NCBI GenBank assembly: GCA_033720735.1
Contig: JAWWBX010000026.1
Location: forward strand, 1 to 24,573
From: B8-G4 sp033720735
GTDB taxonomy: Bacteria > Bacteroidota > Bacteroidia > Chitinophagales > Saprospiraceae
Reading direction: 5' to 3'
DNA length: 24,573 nucleotides
The translations under genes were made by a program, and so were the position numbers. The notes beneath the pieces are model-generated. The model was not told where the DNA came from. It searched no databases and saw only the letters and a program-made list of their open reading frames with translations. Positions 15,452-24,000 of this stretch are shown piece after piece (position 1 is the stretch's first letter; each line of letters starts with the position of its first letter).

Positions 15452-17170
15452 ATGGCACAGCCAAGCAGGATATATCCGCCCCTCTACCCGGACATTACAG
15501 ATTGGCCGATCTACCAGTTGTACCGCGACCGGGAAGACTTTGTCCGCGAGATCGACGAGCATGCCTTTGCCAGCCTGGTTGAGCGCTTTGGCGATGATCT
15601 GTCCAGGCTTATGGCACGCACCGCCTACCTTGAGCTCATCCGGCTCAAGGAAAACCCCTGGAAGTCAGACCCTCCCAATGAAAAGCAGTTCTGGAAGCGG
15701 GTTCGCCGTGAATTGAGTGAGAACGCACGCCACCGTGAGGATGTCAGGGACGAGCGCAACGAGGAGTTGTTGCGGCGCATCGTGCATCGATATTCAGAGG
15801 AAATTGCAGGGAACTTCCATCAAAAGACGTTCAAATTTGCCCGCAAGTTTCTCACTGCGTTCTTCAAGCGATTGCTCAATACGGCTGCAGGACGCAATTA
15901 CCGGCGGATCTGGGGGAGCAAGCATCACCTCTACGAGCAGCTGAAAGTGTACGGCGATGTTGAGCGGGTCAGGGCCTGCTTCAACCAGGGCACGGTGGTG
16001 ATTGTGCCCACCCATTTCAGCAACCTCGATTCGGTGGTGATCGGGTATGCACTGGACACGATTGTCGGGCTGCCCTCATTTTCGTACGGTGCCGGACTCA
16101 ACCTCTACAACTCGGAAATAGCGGCCTACTTTATGAGCCGTCTCGGCGCGTACCGGGTAGACCGGCGCAAACGCAATCACATTTACCTCGAAACGCTGAA
16201 GACCATGTCCAACCTCTCGTTGCAGCGGGGGGTCAACAGCCTGTTCTTTCCCGGGGGCACACGATCACGCTCCGGGGCATTGGAGTCCGAAGTCAAAATG
16301 GGCTTGCTCGGATCGCTGGTGGAAGCGCAGCGCAGCATGTATGTCCAGGGCAAAGACAGCAAGATCATTATCATTCCCCTGGTACTGAGCTACCACTTCG
16401 TTCTGGAGGCGCGCATGCTCATCGACCAGTTCCTCGAACGGGCCGGCGAGGAGAAGTACCTGCTGATGCCCGACGAGTTTCAGAGTGTGCGCAAGATCCT
16501 GCGTTTTGCCTGGCAGTTTTTCTCGCAGAGTTCTGACATCTCCCTGTCATTTGGCGAACCGATGGATGTGATGGGCAACCGGCTCGATGCCGACGGGCGC
16601 AGCATTGATGAGCGCGGCAATGTGATGTTGATCCGCGAATATTTTACCCATGATGGTCAGATCACGAAGAATAAGCAGCGTGAAGCCGTCTACACCCGGC
16701 ATCTGGGCAAGAAGATCGTGGATGCGTACCACCGGTACAACGTAGTGCTCTCAAGCCATATCGTGGCCTTTGCGGCATTTCAACAATTAAAACAGATGAA
16801 TCCCGAGCTTGATCTGTTTGGCCTCATCCGCTTGCCTACCGACGAGTTTGTGTTCGACCGTGTGCTGCTGCTCGACGTGATCGGACAGGTCACGACGCAC
16901 TTGTGCGAGATGGCTGACCAGGGGCAGGTGAAATTGCCGGACGAACTCAAAACCATGGATACCCGGATGTTGTTGGAACAAGGCATGAAGAACCTGGGCA
17001 TCTACCACACAGACAACCCACTCACAACCAACAAGCGCGGGGAACTGGTGAGCAAGAGTTTCAAGCTGCTGTATTTCTATCACAACCGTCTGTCGCATTA
17101 CCAACTCGAGTCGACCATTGCATGGAATCAAGAGTTGGTGGCTCAGGCGCAGGTCATGGCTGATTTCTAG
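15452..17170 (+). CDS. Glycerophosphate-type acyltransferase (PlsB/PlsC superfamily), large form
   Basis: A 572-residue protein whose middle part is an acyltransferase of phospholipid synthesis. Motif I is HFSNLD (His188 with Asp four residues on), followed by LGAYRVDRR as motif II, FPGGTRSRSG as motif III and IIPLVLSY as motif IV. Such enzymes move acyl groups to glycerol-3-phosphate or lysophosphatidate at the inner membrane. The ~180-residue N-terminal and long C-terminal flanks make it much larger than PlsC and closer to PlsB-like forms; the exact acceptor is not resolved. In motif III a Gly replaces the usual Glu (PGGTRS for PEGTRS). A TTG at 15443 sits 8 nt after a GGAG and is an alternative start; the ATG was preferred. 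Lies 14 bp from both neighbours' ends. Confidence 0.85.
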   Translation: MAQPSRIYPPLYPDITDWPIYQLYRDREDFVREIDEHAFASLVERFGDDLSRLMARTAYLELIRLKENPWKSDPPNEKQFWKRVRRELSENARHREDVRDERNEELLRRIVHRYSEEIAGNFHQKTFKFARKFLTAFFKRLLNTAAGRNYRRIWGSKHHLYEQLKVYGDVERVRACFNQGTVVIVPTHFSNLDSVVIGYALDTIVGLPSFSYGAGLNLYNSEIAAYFMSRLGAYRVDRRKRNHIYLETLKTMSNLSLQRGVNSLFFPGGTRSRSGALESEVKMGLLGSLVEAQRSMYVQGKDSKIIIIPLVLSYHFVLEARMLIDQFLERAGEEKYLLMPDEFQSVRKILRFAWQFFSQSSDISLSFGEPMDVMGNRLDADGRSIDERGNVMLIREYFTHDGQITKNKQREAVYTRHLGKKIVDAYHRYNVVLSSHIVAFAAFQQLKQMNPELDLFGLIRLPTDEFVFDRVLLLDVIGQVTTHLCEMADQGQVKLPDELKTMDTRMLLEQGMKNLGIYHTDNPLTTNKRGELVSKSFKLLYFYHNRLSHYQLESTIAWNQELVAQAQVMADF

Positions 17171-17184
17171 CCCGAACGACAAGT

Positions 17185-17727
17185 ATGGACTTTATCATTT
17201 TCGATCTGGAAGCGACCTGCTGGGAAGGCAATATCCTGGGGCGTGAACAGGAGATCATCGAGATCGGCGCCCTGCATATGGATGGGTTTGGTGATGTGTT
17301 CGGAACCTTTCAGAGCTTTGTACGTCCGGTTCAGCATCCGCAGCTCTCCGTGTACTGCCGTCGCTTGACCGGGATTGATCAGCAGTATGTGGATGCAGCA
17401 TCAGGCTTCGATCAGGTCATCATTCGCTTTCGGCAGTGGATAGACGACCAGGCCGGAGATGCGGTGCTGTGCAGCTGGGGGAGTAAGGATTACACGCTGC
17501 TGACCAATGACCTGCAGTTGCATAACCTGCCTCAGGATTGGCTGCCAGAATACATCGACATCAAGCAGCAATATCACGACATGATCGGGGCCCGCAAGAA
17601 GCGCGGACTGAAACGTGTTCTCGAGCAGGAAGGGATCCCGTTTACTGGCGATCACCACCGTGCTCTTGATGATGCCTCCAACCTCAGTATCCTGTTCCGC
17701 AAGTACCTGGACCGCTGGATGTACTGA
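17185..17727 (+). CDS. DEDDh 3'-5' exonuclease, ERI-1/KapD-like
   Basis: A 180-residue single-domain exonuclease. It carries FDLEATCWEG (Asp7, Glu9), EIIEIGAL, a middle CSWGSKDY supplying the third acidic residue, and HHRALDDASN with His158 and Asp163, the full DEDDh set for two-metal hydrolysis. The FDLEATCWE opening is closer to the ERI-1/3'hExo and KapD group, which act on RNA ends, than to polymerase III epsilon; the substrate is an inference. It is third in the engB-acyltransferase-exonuclease unit, 14 bp after its neighbour. Confidence 0.9.
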   Translation: MDFIIFDLEATCWEGNILGREQEIIEIGALHMDGFGDVFGTFQSFVRPVQHPQLSVYCRRLTGIDQQYVDAASGFDQVIIRFRQWIDDQAGDAVLCSWGSKDYTLLTNDLQLHNLPQDWLPEYIDIKQQYHDMIGARKKRGLKRVLEQEGIPFTGDHHRALDDASNLSILFRKYLDRWMY

Positions 17728-17924
17728 TCTGCCGCCAGTGGACTCCTCCACGCCAAAGGTGTCTTTGTTGAGATTTTGAGCGCTTTGATCGAATAATTTG
17801 GTGAGGCGAGAGGAATCATGGCTTCTTGTCCGTTGTATAAGGGAACAATCACACATCACCGGTACACTGATTTACAGATCTACGGCATAGTAGAGTTTTT
17901 TCATACTAATCTGGTCTTTGTTAA
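17728..17924 (+). other. Long 3' region after the exonuclease gene
   Basis: About 197 bp lie between the exonuclease stop and the terminator at 17925. No open frame with family features, tRNA or convincing promoter was seen here. A small stem GTGGA/TCCAC (17738-17751) occurs near its start. It may be a long 3' untranslated region or may hide a small RNA. The following 82 bp to mnmH (17949-18030) hold only a possible promoter. Confidence 0.4.
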
Positions 17925-17948
17925 GGGGCGCAACGGCGCCCCTTTTTT
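17925..17948 (+). terminator. Intrinsic terminator after the engB group
   Basis: A perfect 7-bp stem GGGGCGC/GCGCCCC with loop AACG is followed by six T residues (17943-17948). The orientation is rightward, so it ends the engB-acyltransferase-exonuclease transcript and separates it from mnmH-selD. Confidence 0.85.
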
Positions 17949-18012
17949 CTTTCGGGCATTGGAAGCAGGGCGTCCGGGCTGATCGATCGCATCAGGGTTG
18001 GTTGAATGATGG

Positions 18013-18020
18013 TACTTTTG
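18013..18020 (+). promoter_or_regulatory. Possible -7 promoter element of mnmH-selD
   Basis: TACTTTTG matches TAnnTTTG fully, but no TTG is at the right distance upstream and the leader would be only about 5 nt. It lies between the terminator at 17948 and the mnmH start, where a promoter is expected. Confidence 0.3.
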
Positions 18021-18030
18021 GTGTGGCAAC

Positions 18031-19110
18031 ATGGTTTCCGAGATCTGCATTACCGAGATCAGACGCACCACTGGGACACCAGTGATACTGGATGTGCGCA
18101 CCCCGGCCGAATTTGCCCGGGGACACATTCCGGGCGCCCACAACCTGCCACTGTTTTCCAACGAAGAACGAGCGATCGTCGGAACGATCCACAAGCAAGA
18201 GGGGCCCGCGCAGGCCATGCGCCGGGGACTCGATTTGGTGGGTCCAAGATTGGCGCATCTCGCAGAGCAGGGCGGGGGACTCCTGAACGGTAGTCCCGGG
18301 ATCATACATTGCTGGCGCGGTGGCAAGCGCAGTGCCAGCGTCGCCTGGCTACTGGACTTTTGCGGAAATGATGTGGCTGTACTCAAGCGCGGCTACCGGG
18401 CATTCCGCCGCCACGCACAACAGGCCTTTGCCAGTGATCAGTGGGACCTGGTCGTGCTCGGAGGACGCACCGGATCAGGTAAGACCACCTTGCTCCGCAC
18501 GCTGCGTAGTCTGGGCGAGCAGGTCATCGATCTTGAAGCCCTCGCCAACCACAAGGGATCTGCATTCGGGGGGATCGGGGAGCCGGAGCAACCGATGACA
18601 GAGCATTTTGAAAACCTGCTCTATGACGCTTTGTCGGCCTGTGACCCCGGACGCCGCATCTGGGTTGAAAATGAAAGCAAGAGCATTGGACGCGTGTACA
18701 TTCCCGATGCACTCTGGGTCCGCATGAAAGCCGCGCCGCTGATCCACCTTGAGGTGCCGGATGAGCAACGGATTGCACGCCTGGTCAAGATGTATGCAGG
18801 ACATGCAGAAGTTGCCGACCTGCGGCACGCCTTTGTGCGGATCGCCAAGCGTCTCGGCGGTCAGCATGTCAAAGCTGCCTTGTCTGCACTTGATAACGGT
18901 GATTTTACCCGGGCCGCCGCGATCGCACTCCGGTACTACGACAAGACGTACGATTACAACCTCAGGCACAACCGCTCGCCATCCATTCACGTGCTGGCTT
19001 TGAAAGACCATCAGGACCTGCACGGCGCCTGCCGGGAGATCATTACATTTGCCGACACCCGCCTCGCAAAACACCATGCAACACACTCCGTATCAACTCA
19101 CCAGATATAG
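18031..19110 (+). CDS. mnmH: tRNA 2-selenouridine synthase
   Basis: A 359-residue protein of the MnmH (SelU/YbbB) family, which swaps sulfur for selenium at the wobble 2-thiouridine of Lys, Glu and Gln tRNAs using selenophosphate. The N-terminal rhodanese domain (about 9-125) has LDVRTPAEFARGHIPGA and the catalytic Cys94 in HCWRGGKRS, matching the essential Cys97 of the E. coli enzyme. A P-loop domain follows with GGRTGSGKTTLL (Lys151) and the family motif WVENESKSIG. The ATG at 18031 gives a normal start. The last 35 bp overlap the selD start, so the two should be translationally coupled. Confidence 0.96.
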   Translation: MVSEICITEIRRTTGTPVILDVRTPAEFARGHIPGAHNLPLFSNEERAIVGTIHKQEGPAQAMRRGLDLVGPRLAHLAEQGGGLLNGSPGIIHCWRGGKRSASVAWLLDFCGNDVAVLKRGYRAFRRHAQQAFASDQWDLVVLGGRTGSGKTTLLRTLRSLGEQVIDLEALANHKGSAFGGIGEPEQPMTEHFENLLYDALSACDPGRRIWVENESKSIGRVYIPDALWVRMKAAPLIHLEVPDEQRIARLVKMYAGHAEVADLRHAFVRIAKRLGGQHVKAALSALDNGDFTRAAAIALRYYDKTYDYNLRHNRSPSIHVLALKDHQDLHGACREIITFADTRLAKHHATHSVSTHQI

Positions 19111-20131
19111 CCACGGCGCGGGCTGCGGGTGCAAGATCTCGCCAGCCATCCTGTCAGAAATTCTGAATCATAGTCAGCTCGACACGGCCAATGTAGACAC
19201 GGCCTTGCTGGTCGGCAATGCCGACCGTGACGATGCAGCGGTGTATGATCTGGGGGATGGCTCGGCAGTGATCAGCACCACAGACTTTTTCATGCCGATC
19301 GTTGATGACCCGGTGGATTTTGGGCGGATTGCGGCGGTGAATGCACTCAGCGATGTGTACGCGATGGGCGGCAACCCATTGGTCGCTATCGCCATCCTCG
19401 GTTGGCCCGTGAACGAGCTGCCGGCTGAAGCAGCCGGCCTGGTGTTGCGTGGGGCGCAATTGGCATGCAGCGATGCCGGCATTCCGCTTGCCGGAGGACA
19501 TAGTATCGACAGTCCGGAACCGATTTTCGGCCTGGCCGTGACCGGACGGGTGCGCCTCGAGCATCTCAAGCGCAATGGAGGAGCCCGGGCCGGCGATGTC
19601 CTGTACCTGACCAAACCGTTGGGTGTGGGCATCCTGACAACGGCCCAAAAGAAAGGACAGCTCGATCCGGCGCATTTCGATCAGGCGCGAGACACCATGA
19701 TCAGGCTCAACCGGCTTGGCGCGGTGCTCGGCAAAGAGGGCTATGTGCACGCCATGACTGATGTCACGGGGTTCGGGCTTGCCGGTCACCTGGTAGAGCT
19801 CTGTCACGCAAGCGGGATTTGTGCAAGGGTCCACTTCGACACGTTGCCGGTCATTGCACCGGCAGCGCTCATGGATTACCATCAGCAAGGGTGTGTACCG
19901 GGAGGTACGCAACGCAATTTTGCGAGCTATGGTCACCACCTGGTTGTCGATGAGGGTTACCAACGCGATCTTGTCTGTGATCCGCAGACCAGCGGCGGTC
20001 TGCTCATCGCGGTGGATCCGGAATCAACCGCTGCCTTTGAGGCGCTGTGCAGGACCGTGGGTGAAACGCCGGCGAGGATTGGCTTAGCCGAACCGTGTGA
20101 TGGAGACAAAATCCTGGTTTGTGTGGATTAG
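19076..20131 (+). CDS. selD: Selenide, water dikinase (selenophosphate synthetase)
   Basis: A 351-residue SelD that makes selenophosphate from selenide and ATP, the selenium donor for MnmH. The N-terminal LTRYSHGAGCGCKISP holds Cys17 and Lys20, the same positions as the essential residues of the E. coli enzyme; the active residue is Cys, not selenocysteine. Further motifs are DDAAVY, TTDFFMPIVDDP, the NALSDVYAMGG segment, DVTGFGLAGHL and DPQTSGGLL. The frame extends to a TTG at 19049, but the ATG at 19076 gives the canonical N-terminus and starts 35 bp inside mnmH. A 51-bp gap without a visible terminator separates its stop from the facing coaX. Confidence 0.97.
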   Translation: MQHTPYQLTRYSHGAGCGCKISPAILSEILNHSQLDTANVDTALLVGNADRDDAAVYDLGDGSAVISTTDFFMPIVDDPVDFGRIAAVNALSDVYAMGGNPLVAIAILGWPVNELPAEAAGLVLRGAQLACSDAGIPLAGGHSIDSPEPIFGLAVTGRVRLEHLKRNGGARAGDVLYLTKPLGVGILTTAQKKGQLDPAHFDQARDTMIRLNRLGAVLGKEGYVHAMTDVTGFGLAGHLVELCHASGICARVHFDTLPVIAPAALMDYHQQGCVPGGTQRNFASYGHHLVVDEGYQRDLVCDPQTSGGLLIAVDPESTAAFEALCRTVGETPARIGLAEPCDGDKILVCVD

Positions 20132-20182
20132 TCGGATATCTCACTCACGTCGACCACAATAGGAGTCTGTCTGTGTGGCATA

Positions 20183-20968
20183 TCAGGCATCTGTTGCGCG
20201 TTGACCGATGTGACTTGCCATCAGGCGCAGTCCGTCCAGAGTCAGCTCGGGCAAGATATGATCAAAATACTTGTGCAATGCCTCCACTCGCCCAACCAGC
20301 CCACCAGTCGCAATCACGATCAATGCCTCATTCAACTCGGCGCGATACCGTGCGATGAGATGCTTGATCAGGCCCTCATAACCGATCAAAACACCGCTCT
20401 GGATCGCGTGGACAGTATCCTTGCCGGTCACCGTGTCGGGAAACACCAGCGGTACTTCGGGTAATTTGGCTGTCTCAGTGTTCAGGGCTTTGATCGCGGT
20501 GCGAAGACCCGGAGCAATCGAAACGCCATGCAGTTTCTTGTCACGACCCACCGCTACAAACGTAAGGGCGGTCCCGAAATCAACAATGAGAGCATCTTTT
20601 CCTGCAAAGATCCTGGAGGCGGCATACGCATTGGCCACCAGGTCGGATCCGATTTCATGCGGGCGTAACACCTCAAGCTCGATCTCCCGATAAATTGCCG
20701 GTCCCGCCAATTGCACAGGGCAAGTAAAGAGATCCGCGCAAAATGCGATGATCGGATTTGTCAGGAGAGGTACCACTGAGCTGATCATCACCTGTCGTAC
20801 CACCTCGGCTGGCAGATTGGTTTCTACCCAGTGGTTGGCAATCTGCAGCTTGTAAAAATTGACATCGTCATCCGTAATGGTCGGGATACGCCAGACATGC
20901 TTCCACGCATTTCCGTCGTGCAAGCCGATCACTACATTGGAGTTTCCGATATCGAGTGCCAGCATCAT
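20183..20968 (-). CDS. coaX: Type III pantothenate kinase
   Basis: About 261 residues, the normal CoaX size, with the ASKHA-fold motifs LALDIGNSNVVIG (phosphate loop, N-terminus), RPHEIGSDLVANAYAA with the catalytic Asp, DFGTALTF (the family DFGTAxT) and SIAPGLRTAIKAL. It phosphorylates pantothenate in the first step of CoA synthesis and, as a type III enzyme, is not feedback-inhibited by CoA. Two adjacent ATG codons (20968 and 20965) can start it. The frame is open upstream to 21145, but those residues precede the first strand and overlap the divergent surface-protein start, so they were rejected. Confidence 0.95.
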   Translation of the reverse strand: MMLALDIGNSNVVIGLHDGNAWKHVWRIPTITDDDVNFYKLQIANHWVETNLPAEVVRQVMISSVVPLLTNPIIAFCADLFTCPVQLAGPAIYREIELEVLRPHEIGSDLVANAYAASRIFAGKDALIVDFGTALTFVAVGRDKKLHGVSIAPGLRTAIKALNTETAKLPEVPLVFPDTVTGKDTVHAIQSGVLIGYEGLIKHLIARYRAELNEALIVIATGGLVGRVEALHKYFDHILPELTLDGLRLMASHIGQRATDA

Positions 20969-21016
20969 GGTTTGATCAAAATAACGATTCACGATGACCA
21001 GCAGAAACTGAAAAAA

Positions 21017-21034
21017 ATCTATGATTTCATAGAT
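21017..21034. promoter_or_regulatory. Palindrome in the coaX/surface-protein divergent region
   Basis: ATCTATGA and TCATAGAT form perfect 8-bp inverted arms around TT, 53 bp upstream of the surface-protein ATG and about 50 bp upstream of coaX. GATGTTTG (21032-21039) and TATTTTTC (21056-21063) just beyond each miss the -7 consensus by one base. It is a candidate operator site; no regulator is known. Confidence 0.35.
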
Positions 21035-21086
21035 GTTTGGACTGCCCGTACTCAGTATTTTTCCCTGGCATGCACTTTCCGACACC

Positions 21087-24000
21087 ATGAATGCTGTCAT
21101 GCGAACACTTCCTTCGTGCGCACGCCGTGCCGGCGTGGTTGGCATATTACTCTGTATACTACTGCATACAGGCTACTCACAGGTCTACGTGGACATCAAT
21201 GCCACTGGCGCCAATGACGGGACCTCATGGACGGATGCCTATACCGACCTCAATGTCGCGTTGACCAACACTACCAACGATGATCTCTGGATCGCGGCAG
21301 GTGTTTACAAACGCGTCAATTGTAATCCATGCTCAGCCAGTGACCGCGAACAAGCATTTCTGCTGAAGAACAACGTGGCGCTGTATGGCGGGTTCAATGG
21401 TACGGAAACTGATCTCTCGCAACGCGATTTCGTCGGCAATCCGACCATTCTCAGCGGGGATATCGGCGTGCCCGGTGACAGTACGGACAATGCCTACCGC
21501 GTGGTGATCGCGGAAAACGTGGATGCCACCGCCATTCTCGATGGCCTGATCATCGAAGAAGGGAATGCCGACGGGAGTTTCGGATTCAGCGCTGGTGGTG
21601 GAATCCTTCTGGATGCCAATCCTGGTGGGATTGCCAACCCGATCATTCGCAACTGTACGATCCGTAACAATTATGCCGGAGGTGGCGGGGGGCTCGCCAT
21701 CGATTGCGTACTTGGAGGCACTTGCACGGCGCTCATCGAGGATTGTACGTTTACCGGCAACACCGCCTCCCTGGGAGTCGTAAGTACGGGGGCGGCAATT
21801 TTCATGCAGGGCAATTCAGGTGCCACGATTGCCCCAACGATCAGGGCCTGCCTGTTTGCAGGTAATTTTGTCGATAATGACGGAGGAGCGATCTCCATGA
21901 CGCCAACCGGGAATGGGACGATCCTGGATCCGTTGATTGACAGTTGCACATTTGTGGGCAATGAAGCTACAGATCGGGGGGGAGCCATCTGGATGCGGAT
22001 GTCCTCCCAGGGAACGATGTTGGGAGTGATCAAGAACTGTGTGTTCAGCAACAACATTTCGGGTGGCCAGGGCGGGGCCATTTATCACCGCTCAAGTTTT
22101 GACAACGTAGCATCTACCCACATCATCAGTTGCACCTTCGAGAATAATCAGGCTACGGGCACCTCGGCATTCAATGATGGCGATGCCGGGGCAGTCTACT
22201 TGCGTGGAAGCCAGGATGGATCTAACATGTCAACGGTCGCCAATTGTCTCTTTGTCGGCAACAGTGCTGTGGGGGACGGGGGCGCGATCTATAATGATGC
22301 CAACATCTTCGCTCCCGGCACATGCAACCCGCAGATCATTAACAACACCTTTGTGAACAATTCTGCCGGAGGCAATGGGAATGCGATATTCAATAATGAG
22401 GCTGATGGCACCATTGCCAACTGTATTTTATGGAACGGTGGCGACGAAATTGCCGACACAGCACCCTCGACCTCGACCGGCACCGTGACAAACTGTGTCA
22501 TTGATGGCGGCTATACGAATGCGAATGCTACCGTGCAAAATATCAAGGATGCCAATCCCGGGTTTGTCGACGAAGCTGGTGGTGACTACCGTTTGGCCCC
22601 ATGTGCCCCGGCAGTGGACTTCGGTGTCAACGGACTGGTGCCAGCGGATGTCGCCGATCTGGATGAGGACAACAACACCACCGAAACCCTGCCCATTGAC
22701 CTGCTCCAGCAGTTGCGTATTGCCGACGGTGCAGTCGATTGCGGCGCCTACGAGTATAATGGGGACCCCGTGTTCCTCGGTGTCATCTTCGTTGATGCAG
22801 ATGCCTCGGGGCTCAATAATGGAAGCTCCTGGACCGATGCCTACACCAACATCAAAACCGCCCTGAAAAGCAACTGCAGTGGTGTCCAGGTATGGGTGGC
22901 TGAAGGAACGTACTATCCCACGGTGACCACTGACCGTGAAGCGGCCTTTTACCTGGAAAACGGGATTGAACTCTATGGCGGGTTCGACGGAACTGAGTCG
23001 GATTTGTCAGAACGCGATATCGCGGCCCATCCCACGATCTTGTCAGGGGACATCGGTATACCGGGAGACAGTACTGACAATACCTATCGGGTCGTCATCG
23101 CCGAGAATGTGGATGCGACTGCTGTACTGGACGGCTTCATCATTGAAGAGGGGAATGCCGACGGGAGTTTTGGCTTCAGCGCAGGCGGCGGGATGCTGCT
23201 CGATGCCAATCCGGGTGGAATTGCCAACCCCACGGTTCGCAACTGTACGATCAGAAACAATTATGCCGGTGGTGGAGGCGGGGTTGCCATCGACTGTGTA
23301 TTGGGTGGCGTCTCGACGGCGTTGTTCCAGAATTGCACCTTCACGGGTAATACGGCCTCGATGGGAGTCGTAAGTACCGGTGCCGCGATGTTCATGCAAG
23401 GCAACTCTGGCGCGATGATCGCCCCGGTGATCAAAGGATGCCTCTTCGTCAACAACCTGGTCAATAACGATGGCGGAGCGATTTCCATGACACCGACTGG
23501 AAATGGCACGGTGCTGGACCCGTTGATAGACAGCTGCACGTTCATTGGCAATGTGGCGACTGACCGTGGCGGCGCGATCTGGATGCGGATGTCCTCACAA
23601 GGGTCTATGCTGGGGGTGATCAAGCGCTGCGTATTCACCAATAATACATCCGGAGGAGAGGGCGGTGCCATTTATCATCGATCGAGCTTTGACAATGTCG
23701 CTTCCACTCAGATTGTCAATTGCATCTTCACCAGCAACACCGCCGATGGAACGTCCCCGTTCAACAACGGTGACGGCGGGGCCGTTTTTTTGCGGGGGAG
23801 CCAGGACGGCACGAATAATTCGGTATTGGTCAATTGTTTGTTTGAAGGTAATTCAGCTGTAGGTGATGGTGGTGCAGTGTATGTCAGCGCCAATGTTTTT
23901 GCTCCGGGAGTTTGCGCCCCTGCTATCATCAACAACACCTTGGTCAATAATACTGCCGGAGGTGCTGGCAATGGGATCTACAATTTCGAATCCACGCCTT

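Noticed and set aside
19124..19135. Possible selenocysteine in SelD and need for a SECIS element.
   Set aside because: The active-site codon for residue 17 is TGC (Cys), not TGA, so no recoding is needed.
19154..19963. A 269-codon minus-strand frame inside selD.
   Set aside because: Long only because selD is GC-rich at third positions; selD itself has all its catalytic motifs in the plus frame.
21671..22081. A 136-codon minus-strand frame in copy 1 that recurs with similar sequence in copy 2 (23261-23671), plus a second such pair (22289-22501 and 23708-23971).
   Set aside because: The likeness follows from the tandem duplication of the plus-strand gene. The translations are Pro/Ile-rich mirror products of GGA repeats with no family features or plausible starts.
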